64,000 bases of DNA from Amycolatopsis lurida (GTDB taxonomy: Bacteria; Actinomycetota; Actinomycetes; Mycobacteriales; Pseudonocardiaceae): NCBI RefSeq assembly GCF_900105055.1, contig NZ_FNTA01000004.1, positions 4,619,501-4,683,500 on the forward strand, read 5' to 3'. Positions 24,437-34,423 of this stretch are shown in pieces (position 1 is the stretch's first letter; each line of letters opens with the position of its first letter). Position numbers and translations under genes: made by a program. Below the pieces are notes generated by a model that was not told where the DNA came from, did not search any database, and worked only from the letters and a program-made list of their open reading frames with translations.

Positions 24437-24789
24437 CCGCGGACGATCGCGGTGTCGCGACCGTGTGGACCGCCTCGATCGTCGCCGTCCTGGTCGGCGC
24501 GGCGGCGTTCGCCTTCTGGATCGGCGCGGCCGTCACGACCCGGCACCGTGCCGAGGCCGCCGCGGACCTGGCGGCGCTCGCGGCGGCCTCACACGCATCG
24601 GACGGTCCGGCCGCGGCCTGCGAACGGGCGCGGCAGGTCGCCGTCCGGATGTCGGTCACGCTGCTGACCTGCCGGTGGGAACGCGGCGACGCCCTGATCG
24701 AAGTGCGCTCTGAGCCGTCAGGGCGGCCGCTGGTCACCGGACGGGCGGAGGCACGGGCCCGGGCGGGTCCGGTCGACCGGCCACCGTGA
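24433..24789 (+). CDS. TadE/G-like protein of the helicase-adjacent tad locus (Rv3654c family)
   Basis: 118 residues from GTG overlapping the tadE stop. N-terminal DRGVATVWTASIVAVLVGAAAFAFWIGAAVTTRHRAEAAADLAALAAA is the hallmark of the Rv3654c-like family, which combines a membrane helix with the RAEAAADLAAL motif. One cysteine pair (AACERAR, LLTCRWE) probably forms a disulfide. Last gene of the tad operon; a GGTCGCC/GGCGACC hairpin follows at 24809-24826. Confidence 0.85.
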   Translation: MTADDRGVATVWTASIVAVLVGAAAFAFWIGAAVTTRHRAEAAADLAALAAASHASDGPAAACERARQVAVRMSVTLLTCRWERGDALIEVRSEPSGRPLVTGRAEARARAGPVDRPP

Positions 24790-25208
24790 CGGACGTCGCA
24801 CGGTGAACGGTCGCCGGGCGGCGACCGGCCGGTAGTACGCGCGAGTAACCGCTGGGCGCGAGCAGCGGTCGTTGACGCGCGGCGAGCGGTCGAACCCATG
24901 ATCAGCTCGCCGCCGAACGGCCGCCCGCCGCTCGTCCTGAGTGCCGTCACGCAGGCGGGAAGCCCAGGTCGGCTGCGACGAACGGCTCCATACCGGTCGT
25001 GCGGGCCCGTTAATCGGACGTCCGGCGTTCGGTCCGTCCGGTCGCACTACCGCGCGTTCATCGCTGAGTAACCGCCGGTTGTCGCGTGAGGTCTTCTCCC
25101 GATGTGCAACTTGCCGTTTATTGAGATGTGCGCCACTTCGAAAAGCTCGCCGAGGCCGGTGCGACCGAGACAGACACAGGACAGAGTTGACCTGAGGCAG
25201 GGACAGTA
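24790..25208. other. 419-bp intergenic region
   Basis: A small hairpin GGTCGCC (24809-24815) / GGCGACC (24820-24826) ends the tad operon. The rest shows no open frame with plausible codon use and start. The promoter of the 25209 gene should lie in the last ~150 bp, which is less GC-rich (TGCCGTTTATTGAGATG). I cannot place boxes with confidence. Confidence 0.5.
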
Positions 25209-25835
25209 ATGTTGGACGCGAATTGGCCGGACAGCTGGCGGGGCGCCTTCCGCATCGAAATGCGTGCGGAGGCGATCGGTCTCGCCTGGCGTGGCTGGCC
25301 GGTGCTCCCGGGTGCCGAGCCCGCGGCGCTCACCGCCGAGGGTGACGACCTCACCTGGCGGCGTCCGGTCCCGGCCCAGGACAACTGGCGCGAGCTGACC
25401 GAGGCCCACCCGCACGAGGTCGCCACCTGGTTCGGCGACGACACGCACAGCCTGCTCGTCGCCACCGGCACCGTGCTCGACGCCATCGAGGTCGACGACG
25501 AGCTCGGCAAGGCCGCCGCCCGCCTGCTGCGCGCCACCGGGCACCCCGCGCCGATCGTCGCGATGCCGAACGGCCGCTGGCTGTTCCTCACCACCGTCGT
25601 GGCGAGCATCCCGCGGGAACTGGCCGACCAGGCCTCGATCCAGTGGCACGGCGCGAACGGCTACATCCCGCTGCCCCCGTCGCCGTTCCAGCACGGTGTC
25701 GTGCACTGGCGGGTCAAGCCCGAGGTCTGGGGCTGGCAGCTGCCCGAGGCCGCCGAGGTGCACGACGTGCTCGTCCGTGCGCTTGCCGGCGACAAGGCCG
25801 TCACCCCGGTGGCGAGCCTCAGCACCGCCGCCTGA
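25209..25835 (+). CDS. Bifunctional primase/polymerase-like (prim-pol) domain protein
   Basis: 208 residues, ATG with AGGCAGGGAC upstream. ALGLAWRGWPVLPG-type opening and ATWFGDDTHSLLVATGTVLDAIEVDDELG recall the N-terminal fold of actinobacterial prim-pol proteins, but the canonical metal-binding Asp pair is not evident, so polymerase activity is doubtful. Convergent with the helicase gene (13-bp gap between stops). Often found at this place in Pseudonocardiaceae. Confidence 0.6.
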   Translation: MLDANWPDSWRGAFRIEMRAEAIGLAWRGWPVLPGAEPAALTAEGDDLTWRRPVPAQDNWRELTEAHPHEVATWFGDDTHSLLVATGTVLDAIEVDDELGKAAARLLRATGHPAPIVAMPNGRWLFLTTVVASIPRELADQASIQWHGANGYIPLPPSPFQHGVVHWRVKPEVWGWQLPEAAEVHDVLVRALAGDKAVTPVASLSTAA

Positions 25836-25848
25836 TCAACCCACAATT

Positions 25849-28374
25849 TCAAGCCACCCCGTGGCCGGACACGGACCCGTGCTGACGCAAAGCCCCGAGC
25901 ACGGTGTCCAGAACGGCCACCGCCCCCGCCTTGTCCAGCGGGTCGTTGCCGTTCCCGCACTTCGGCGACTGGACGCAGGACGGGCAGCCGGCCGGGCACT
26001 CGCAGGAAACGATCGCCTCCCGCGTTGCGGCCAGCCAAGGGACAATCGCGGCAAACCCGCGGTCGGCGAATCCCGCACCCCCGGGATGGCCATCGTGCAC
26101 GAACACCGTCGCCTCCCCGGTGTCTTCGTGCCACGCGGTCGACACCCCGCCAATGTCCCAGCGGTCGCAAGTAGCGAACAGCGGTAGCAGGCCGATCGCC
26201 GCGTGCTCGGCGGCATGCAGGGCACCGGGGACGCGCGCCGGATCCAACTCGGCGCCCGTCCCCGGTGCTCCGCCAAGTTCCTCGGTCCCCACCCTGGAGC
26301 CTCCGGTCCCCACCGGCTCCAGAACTTCGGTCCCCGTCCGATGGCCCCCGGTCCCCACCACACCATCGGACGCGCCGAGCAGCTCGGCGGAGATCGTGTA
26401 CCAGACGGCACGGGTGTGCAGGCTCTGCTCCGGCAGATCCAGCGGAGTCTGGTCCAGCACCTCACCGGACGGACGTCTCCGCAAGTAGCCGACCACTTGC
26501 GAGCTCACCGAAACCTCGCCCAGGTTCACCGTGACCCCGCCGTGCACTCGCTTCTCTTCGGTGCGCAACACGCTGATGTCGACGATCTCGCGCGGTGACG
26601 TGGACCAGTCCGGGTCCTCAGCGTGCACCAGGGCGAGCCCGGTCTCCAGATCCAGTTCGTCGACCACATAGGACGAACCCTGGTGCAGGTACACCGCGCC
26701 GGGATGGACCGCGTAACAGGCGGAACCCGGGTCGACGGTGCCGAGCATCCGGCCGGAATCGGCTTCCACCACGGCGATCTGCTCGCCACCGGAACCCCGG
26801 ATGCCGACCTCGGCGTGCGGCCGGTCGCGCGAGGTCCAGTACCAGCCGCTCGGGCGGCGGCGGACGATCTTCTCCTTGACCAGATCGGCGAGCACGGCGC
26901 GTGCCGCGTCACCGCCGAAGGCCGCGACCTCCGGTTCGGTCAGTGGGAGTTCGGCGATGGCGCAGGCCAGTTGCGGCCCGAGCACATACGGATTCGACGG
27001 GTCGAGGACGGCGGCCTCCACCGGCCGGTCCAGGATCGCGGCCGGATGGTGCACGAGGTAGGTGTCCAGCGGATCGTCGCGGGCCACGAACACGACCAGA
27101 GCCGCGTCGCCCGCGCGCCCGGCCCGGCCCGCCTGTTGCCAGAACGAAGCGAGCGTCCCCGGATAGCCTGCCAGTACCACCGCGTCCAGCCCGGCGATGT
27201 CGACGCCGAGTTCGAGCGCGTTCGTCGTCGCGACGCCGAGCAACCGCCCGGACAGCAACGCCGCTTCGAGGGCGCGGCGTTCCTCCGGGAGATACCCGGA
27301 TCGGTACGCGGCGACGGATTCCGCCAGCGAACCGTCCACTTCGGACAGAATCCGCCTGGCGCCGAGCGCGGTCAGCTCCGCGCCCCGCCGCGACCGGACG
27401 AAAGCCAGCGAGCGGGCGCCTTCGATGACCAGTTCGGCGAGGATCCGGGAAGCCTCGGCCCCCGCCGAACGCCGCACCGGCGCCCCGTTCTCGCCCGAGA
27501 GTTCCGACAGCAGCGGGGGTTCCCACAACGCGACCGTGCGCTCGCCGCGCGGCGAGCCGTCCTCGGTGACGGGGACACAGTCCTGTCCGGAGAGCTTCGA
27601 CGCGAACGCCGCCGGGTCCGCCGTCGTCGCGGACGCGAGGACGAAGACCGGCGAAGCGCCGTAGTACGCCGCGACCCTTCGCAGCCTGCGCAGCAGCAGC
27701 GCCACATGGGAACCGAAGACACCTCGATAGCTGTGGCATTCGTCGACGACGACGAACGAGAGCCGACGGAAGAACCGGGACCAGCGCGCGTGCGACGAGA
27801 GGATCCCGCGGTGCAGCATGTCCGGGTTCGTGAACACCCAGTTCGCGTGCGCGCGGACCCAGTCCCGCTCCTCCAGCGGGGTGTCGCCGTCGAACGACGC
27901 CGGCCGTGCCTTCTTGATGTCCAAAGAGGACACCGCGCGCAACTGGTCCGCGCCGAGCGCCTTGGTCGGCGACAGGTACAGCGCCGTGGCCCGCTCGTCC
28001 TCGACGAGTGCCGAGAGCACCGGCAATTGGTATGCGAGCGACTTGCCCGAGGCGGTGCCGGTCGAGATCACGACGTGCCTGCCCCCGCGGGCCAAGGACG
28101 CGGCCTCCACCTGATGCCGCCATGGCACCTCGACTCCGTTCGCCTTCAGCGCCTCGACGACCGGACCCGCCGCCCACTCCGGCCAGTCCACGCGATCCGC
28201 CGGACGGGCCGGCAACTCGGCCACATGGGTGACCGGGTACAGCGAAGCCGGGATCCCCGCCGTCGCGCGGTCGAGAAGCCGCCGGCCCTTGCCGGATCGC
28301 ACCGTGCCGTCCACCTTCGGAAGCTTGGCACAGCGCACCGACAGAAACGGTCCGCCGCCGGACGGAACAGGCAC
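25849..28374 (-). CDS. DEAD/DEAH helicase, MrfA/Rv3649-like
   Basis: 841 residues. Superfamily 2 motifs in order: Walker A STGTASGKSLAYQLP (about 105), YLSPTKALGADQL, DECH box VVVDECHSYRG (about 212), SAT (LASATTADP), and QQAGRAGRAGDA. A C-terminal domain with the four-cysteine cluster CECPAGCPSCVQSPKCGNGN matches the MrfA-type family that unwinds DNA in repair of crosslinks. A Gly/Thr-rich insertion (VGTGGHRTGTEVLEPVGTGGSRVGTEEL) near 700 looks like a local repeat. The start could be downstream (VDGTVRSGKG); the longest is given. Equivalent to Rv3649 by context. Confidence 0.9.
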   Translation of the reverse strand: MPVPSGGGPFLSVRCAKLPKVDGTVRSGKGRRLLDRATAGIPASLYPVTHVAELPARPADRVDWPEWAAGPVVEALKANGVEVPWRHQVEAASLARGGRHVVISTGTASGKSLAYQLPVLSALVEDERATALYLSPTKALGADQLRAVSSLDIKKARPASFDGDTPLEERDWVRAHANWVFTNPDMLHRGILSSHARWSRFFRRLSFVVVDECHSYRGVFGSHVALLLRRLRRVAAYYGASPVFVLASATTADPAAFASKLSGQDCVPVTEDGSPRGERTVALWEPPLLSELSGENGAPVRRSAGAEASRILAELVIEGARSLAFVRSRRGAELTALGARRILSEVDGSLAESVAAYRSGYLPEERRALEAALLSGRLLGVATTNALELGVDIAGLDAVVLAGYPGTLASFWQQAGRAGRAGDAALVVFVARDDPLDTYLVHHPAAILDRPVEAAVLDPSNPYVLGPQLACAIAELPLTEPEVAAFGGDAARAVLADLVKEKIVRRRPSGWYWTSRDRPHAEVGIRGSGGEQIAVVEADSGRMLGTVDPGSACYAVHPGAVYLHQGSSYVVDELDLETGLALVHAEDPDWSTSPREIVDISVLRTEEKRVHGGVTVNLGEVSVSSQVVGYLRRRPSGEVLDQTPLDLPEQSLHTRAVWYTISAELLGASDGVVGTGGHRTGTEVLEPVGTGGSRVGTEELGGAPGTGAELDPARVPGALHAAEHAAIGLLPLFATCDRWDIGGVSTAWHEDTGEATVFVHDGHPGGAGFADRGFAAIVPWLAATREAIVSCECPAGCPSCVQSPKCGNGNDPLDKAGAVAVLDTVLGALRQHGSVSGHGVA

Positions 28375-28632
28375 TGGAAGCGGCCCCTGATGATCGATAC
28401 AGTGACCAGCCTCACAAGATTACGGAACGTACGGTGGCGGGGACGCCTTGCCGCCCGCCATCCCACTACCAATACACTCCCGCAATCCACACCGTCTGTG
28501 GCGAGCGTCATGTGAGACGTGCCTTGCAGTGCGACTAGCGTGACGTTCGGCTCAGATCCCCATGCCAACGTCGGCACGCCGGTTCCATCGGCGGATCGTC
28601 GTTGGCCAACGGCGACGTCTCCAGGAGGACGA

Positions 28633-30927
<2,295 letters not shown>

Positions 30928-30944
30928 CTCCGAAAGTTCCGCCC

Positions 30945-30980
30945 GCCGGGCCCGTCACGATCTCTCGTGGCGGGCCCGGC
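30945..30980 (+). terminator. Hairpin terminator after hppA
   Basis: GCCGGGCCCGTCACGA (30945-30960) / TCGTGGCGGGCCCGGC (30965-30980) with a 4-nt loop; one mismatch in 16. No T tract, as is common in actinobacteria. Confidence 0.75.
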
Positions 30981-31042
30981 GTCTGTCCGGCGCGGGCTAA
31001 TGTCTGTGCGTCACGCCGATCCGATCCGGGGGAGTCCCTGCC

Positions 31043-31594
31043 ATGAGGCGTTCGATCATCTTGTTCGCCGCCGTTCTCCTGCTGGCGGGCTGTGGTGGCG
31101 CGGAGCCGGCGTCCGCTCCTTCTCCTTCTTCACCCGCGCCGGTGGCCGGGAGTTCCTGGATGGACGGTTTCTGCGGTTCGCTGATCGACTTCGCCAAGAT
31201 CGGCGATTTCCGGATGCCCGATTTCGAGCAGGACGACGTCGCGAGTGCGCGGAAGGTGATGGACGAGGCCTTCGGGGTGTTCGCGCCCGGTTTCGACAAC
31301 GCGGTCACCGGTTTGGGGAAGCTCGGCCAGGCGCCGAGCGCGGAAGCCGACGCGGCGCGCGAGAGCATCGTCGCCGCGCTGACGCCGATCCGGGACAAGG
31401 TGCTAGCCGCGAAGGCCGCACTCGACGCGGCACCGAAGGACGACAAGGCCGCCGTGGCGGCCGCCGCGGTTTCCTTCCGGCAGATCGGATCCGACATCAA
31501 CGACATGCCCGACCCGTTCCAGCAGCTGGAAACGAACGTTTCGCTGAAAACACTGGCCGCGCAGGCCCCGAACTGCAAGAAGCTGCCTTCCTGA
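31043..31594 (+). CDS. Lipoprotein, paralogue 1
   Basis: 183 residues with a lipoprotein signal (RRSIILFAAVLLLAGC; lipobox LLAGC, Cys 18), a Ser/Pro linker, then a helical extracytoplasmic domain opening with SSWMDGFCGSLIDFA and ending in NCKKLPS (two cysteines that may bridge). Related in plan to the next gene, which opens AWTEGYCGAAGGL and ends ICQELVKQ. No known function. Confidence 0.75.
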   Translation: MRRSIILFAAVLLLAGCGGAEPASAPSPSSPAPVAGSSWMDGFCGSLIDFAKIGDFRMPDFEQDDVASARKVMDEAFGVFAPGFDNAVTGLGKLGQAPSAEADAARESIVAALTPIRDKVLAAKAALDAAPKDDKAAVAAAAVSFRQIGSDINDMPDPFQQLETNVSLKTLAAQAPNCKKLPS

Positions 31595-31685
31595 CGCTTC
31601 TTTCCGCCGCGTTGATTTGCATTGCCCCCCGGTATCGGTACCGTCGGGGGCCAGCTGGGAAGTCGTCAGGTCGGGAGGTGTTTTC

Positions 31686-32270
31686 GTGCGGCCGCGGTTC
31701 ACCGTCCTTGCCGCGCTAGCAACAGGTATCGGACTCGGCCTCGCCGGGTGCGGGCAGCAGCCCGCGGTGACTTCCCACGCCAGACAAGAAGGTCTCGCGA
31801 CGGTCAGCGCGTCGGAGGCCGACCCCGCCTCCGCTTGGACAGAGGGATACTGCGGCGCGGCAGGCGGCCTCGTCCGGACGCTGGCGACGCTGCCCAGCGT
31901 CGATCCGAGCACGCCGCAGCAGGCTTCCCGTACGTCCAGCGAGCTGTTGACCTCGGTGGTCGAAGGGCTGGATCGCACGTCCGCGGCCTTCGAGAACCTC
32001 GGTCCGGCGCCGGTCGCGGGAGGTGACTCTTCGCGCATGTCCGCCGTCGCCCAGCTCGCCGGCATCCGGGCCCGCGCCGACGACGTCCGCCTCCGCCTCG
32101 ACTCCTCAAGTGACCCCGAAGCGACGAAGACGGCGCTTCGTGACGCGAGGACGTCCCTCGACGAACTAGACCGCCTCGACCTTCTCAGGGGCCTTAACGA
32201 CGTCCCCCAGCTCGCCGCGGCGAGCAGCCGGATCCCGATTTGCCAGGAATTGGTCAAACAACCTCGCTGA
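31686..32270 (+). CDS. Lipoprotein, paralogue 2
   Basis: 194 residues from GTG 31686 with GGGAGGTG upstream (31674-31681); a start at 31617 would add 23 residues before a normal signal and is not preferred. Lipobox LAGC near residue 21. A helical domain begins AWTEGYCGAAGG and ends ICQELVKQPR, matching the layout and cysteine positions of the preceding protein. The two are likely an old tandem duplication of a surface lipoprotein of unknown role. Confidence 0.75.
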   Translation: MRPRFTVLAALATGIGLGLAGCGQQPAVTSHARQEGLATVSASEADPASAWTEGYCGAAGGLVRTLATLPSVDPSTPQQASRTSSELLTSVVEGLDRTSAAFENLGPAPVAGGDSSRMSAVAQLAGIRARADDVRLRLDSSSDPEATKTALRDARTSLDELDRLDLLRGLNDVPQLAAASSRIPICQELVKQPR

Positions 32271-32296
32271 GTCACCCGGCGATCACTGGCCATGAC

Positions 32297-32312
32297 TCGA
32301 ACTTGTGTTCTA
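32297..32312 (+). promoter_or_regulatory. LexA (SOS) box upstream of 32323 gene
   Basis: TCGAACTTGTGTTCTA: perfect GAAC-N4-GTTC at 32299-32310, the core of the actinobacterial SOS box. TATTCT (32311-32316) follows as a likely -10 element with the GTG start 6 nt further, so LexA binding here would block the promoter. No experimental support; the assignment is by motif and position. Confidence 0.65.
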
Positions 32313-32322
32313 TTCTGTTCGG

Positions 32323-32949
32323 GTGGACGGGACGATCTCGCTCTTCTCGGCGGAGGCGAGCGGGCCGGGGCTCGCCGACCTCGCCGGTGTGCTGTGCGGG
32401 CCCGGGCGGATGACGGGTTTCGGGCGGACGGCCGCGCGGCTGTCCGCCGTGGTCGACGAGCCGTGGCGGGCGGGTGCCCTCGCCAGGGAATGCCGTCGGC
32501 GCGGCGCCGAGGCGCAGGTCTCGGCCGCCGAATGCGGACGGCCGCTCGTGAGGACACCGTTCCGCGTCGACCTGCTGCCCCTGGAGCAGCGCTGGAACCG
32601 TGGTGAAGAGAAGGTCCTGCCGGAAGGCTTCCGGCTCGACGGGGCCATGTTGAGAATGTGGGCGCTCGCGGCGGGCAGTCCCCAGGGCAACGGCTACCTG
32701 CTCGCGCTCGATCCTGAGGCGCCGGAGACGCACGAGCGGCTGATCACGGCGCTGGCCCAGCTGGGCGTGCGCCGGATCACGGCGCTGGCCCAGCTGGGCG
32801 TGCCGGCGAAGGCGCAGAAGGGCGAAGAAGCGCTGCTCCGGGTCACCGGGCGCAGGCGGCTCGCGCATGTGCTGGAGCTGATCGGAGACGCGCCGGCGGG
32901 TGCCGAGCCCGCTTGGCCGAGCCTGGTGCCCGTGGTGCGTGCGGTTTGA
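32323..32949 (+). CDS. Conserved actinobacterial protein, probably SOS-controlled and leaderless
   Basis: 208 residues from GTG 32323 just after a TATTCT box, which suggests a leaderless transcript; a start at 32305 would lie inside the promoter. Contains RVDLLPLEQRWNRGEEKVLPEGFRLDGAMLRMWALAAG, a conserved actinobacterial signature of unknown role with a faint resemblance to WhiA-type C-terminal halves. An 11-residue segment ITALAQLGVRR / ITALAQLGVPA is present twice in tandem (33-bp period), apparently a recent in-frame duplication. The LexA box suggests a DNA-damage function. Confidence 0.7.
   Translation: MDGTISLFSAEASGPGLADLAGVLCGPGRMTGFGRTAARLSAVVDEPWRAGALARECRRRGAEAQVSAAECGRPLVRTPFRVDLLPLEQRWNRGEEKVLPEGFRLDGAMLRMWALAAGSPQGNGYLLALDPEAPETHERLITALAQLGVRRITALAQLGVPAKAQKGEEALLRVTGRRRLAHVLELIGDAPAGAEPAWPSLVPVVRAV
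32742..32802. repeat. 33-bp in-frame tandem duplication
   Basis: GATCACGGCGCTGGCCCAGCTGGGCGTG occurs at 32742-32769 and again at 32775-32802 without change. Period 33 bp, adding 11 codons to the host gene. Identical at nucleotide level, so it is recent. Confidence 0.95.
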
Positions 32950-33004
32950 GGCTCGTGAGGGGTGAGGACGGTTAGGGCAACCGTGGCTTGGTGCCTGCTG
33001 CCGA

Positions 33005-33273
33005 GCGATTTCGCGTGCTTGGACTGCCGACTCACGTGCTCGGGGAGACGACACGTGTGTTCAGACGGACGACGCGCGTGTCTGGACGGACGACTCTCGT
33101 GAATGGACGGAGGACACATGTGCTCGGGGAGACGGCTCGCGTGATCAGGTGGACGACTCGCAGCTGAACCCGAGCACGGGAGTGCCGTCCATTCAGTCAC
33201 GCTTGTCGTCCGCCTGGTCACGCGTGTCGTCCGTCGGATCACGCGAAAAGGCCGTCTGGGCACGCGCGGGCTG
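33005..33273. repeat. Converging arrays of 21-bp imperfect repeats (8 forward, 5 inverted)
   Basis: Eight units of 21 bp on the plus strand from 33005 to 33172 (for example 33047-33067, 33068-33088, 33089-33109) share the form GACGAC-N-CGCGTG-N3-TGGACG. From 33169 to 33273 five units of the same form run on the opposite strand (for example 33190-33210 and 33211-33231). The units contain CACGTG/CGCGTG half-palindromes and end in a 23-bp palindrome at 33287-33334. Coding potential is only an artefact of the 7-codon period. The 32950-33341 gap holds no gene. Confidence 0.9.
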
Positions 33274-33286
33274 GACGGCACAAAGG

Positions 33287-33334
33287 CCTCGTGAGTGGTT
33301 AGGACGGTTCTAACCGTCCTAACCACTCACGAGG
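33287..33334. repeat. 23-bp perfect palindrome, terminator-like
   Basis: CCTCGTGAGTGGTTAGGACGGTT and its complement with a 2-nt centre. It lies 8 bp from the stop of the leftward protease gene, so it may end that transcript; it also closes the 21-bp repeat array. Part of the left arm (GTGAGGGGTGAGGACGGTTAGG) is echoed at 32956-32977. Confidence 0.85.
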
Positions 33335-33341
33335 GGTGAGG

Positions 33342-34154
33342 TCAGGGTTTCGGAGCCCGGCAGTTCGGGTTCGACAGGTCGAGTTCACTGTGCGAGAGGC
33401 AGGAGGTCAGCTGGTAGGTCTGCTGCCCGTAGTTGATGCCCTTCCGCACGGTCACCTTCCCGGCCGCGTCGACCTCGCACGGGTTGTTCATCGTGCACCG
33501 CTGGCCGCTTTCGTTGCCGGTGTTGTTGACGCCGACGACCTTGCCCGTCGACCTCTCGACGATCGGCGACCCCGAGGTCCCGCCGATCGTCTGGCACGCC
33601 GAGGTGTACCTGATCGAGTCCTTCCAGACCCAATTCGCCTCGCGCAGCTCGTGGACGAAGCCGTCGACGTTGCAGGAGTAGATCTTCTTCCAGTAACCGG
33701 ACACCACGTCCATCCCGATGCCCGCCGAAGGACGGGTCGGCGAGAGCGTCAGCGGGGCGATACCGTAGGCCGACTTGATCTTGGCGTAGCTGGTGTCGAG
33801 CTGGTAGAGCGAGACGTCGGTGTCGGTCATCGTCGCGTAGAGCAGCTTCTTCGCCTTGAGCGTGCCGAGCGAAGAGCGGCCGTCCTTGGACAGCAGGCTG
33901 AAGGTCCGCGACGACGGCTTGTCGACGATTACTTCTCCAGGGTCCGGGAAACCTTCTTGCAGGCAATGGCCGTTGGAAAGGACGAGGGCGGGGTCGTCGA
34001 GGCTCGCCTCGGGCGGTTTGACCACCGACCCGGAGCAGTTCGACAACGCCACGGTTCCGGCGAAAGTGGTCGTGGCCGCTTGCGCCGGCGCGGTGCCGAC
34101 CAGTGCGGACGCGGTCAGCATGGCGAACAGCGTGCCGAGGAGTCGTCGGGTCAC
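33342..34154 (-). CDS. Secreted trypsin/V8-like serine protease
   Basis: 270 residues, GTG with GAAAGGA upstream. Signal peptide TRRLLGTLFAMLTASALVGTAPAQA (about 27). Catalytic triad visible: His in LVLSNGHC, Asp in MTDTDVSLYQ, Ser in CQTIGGTSGSPIVE, with cysteines around each suggesting disulfides. Exported peptidase of the S1/S46-like type; substrate unknown. Single gene, divergent from topA. Confidence 0.88.
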   Translation of the reverse strand: MTRRLLGTLFAMLTASALVGTAPAQAATTTFAGTVALSNCSGSVVKPPEASLDDPALVLSNGHCLQEGFPDPGEVIVDKPSSRTFSLLSKDGRSSLGTLKAKKLLYATMTDTDVSLYQLDTSYAKIKSAYGIAPLTLSPTRPSAGIGMDVVSGYWKKIYSCNVDGFVHELREANWVWKDSIRYTSACQTIGGTSGSPIVERSTGKVVGVNNTGNESGQRCTMNNPCEVDAAGKVTVRKGINYGQQTYQLTSCLSHSELDLSNPNCRAPKP

Positions 34155-34423
34155 GTGGAGTCCTTTCGGGTCGGCGTGGACATCAAGTGAAGCGTTGGCG
34201 GGCGGGGAGCCACCACCGTCGAACGGAGGGTGTTCGCCCCGTCACGCGGGACCCCCGGCGGACGTGTCCGACATCACGTGCTAGGTGTTGAAAGGAAACA
34301 TCGACGAGGTCAGCGGCGATGCGCTGGACACACGATCGGCGGCGTGTTGCACCACCTAGCCGTGGTCCGGGCGGTGCGAGCGTGCACACTGACGGGTCGA
34401 GAGGCGGCGCGAAGGCGCCGAAG
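34155..34423. other. Divergent promoter region of protease and topA
   Basis: No gene. Must contain promoters for both directions. I find no clear operator; short GC hairpins only. Confidence 0.5.

Noticed and set aside
33005..33273. CRISPR array
   Set aside because: Units are contiguous 21-bp repeats without spacers, switch strand midway, and no cas genes are present.
32694..33326. 210-residue minus-strand protein with 7-residue repeats
   Set aside because: The heptad pattern is only the translation of the 21-bp DNA repeats; it also overlaps the end of the 32323 gene antisense.
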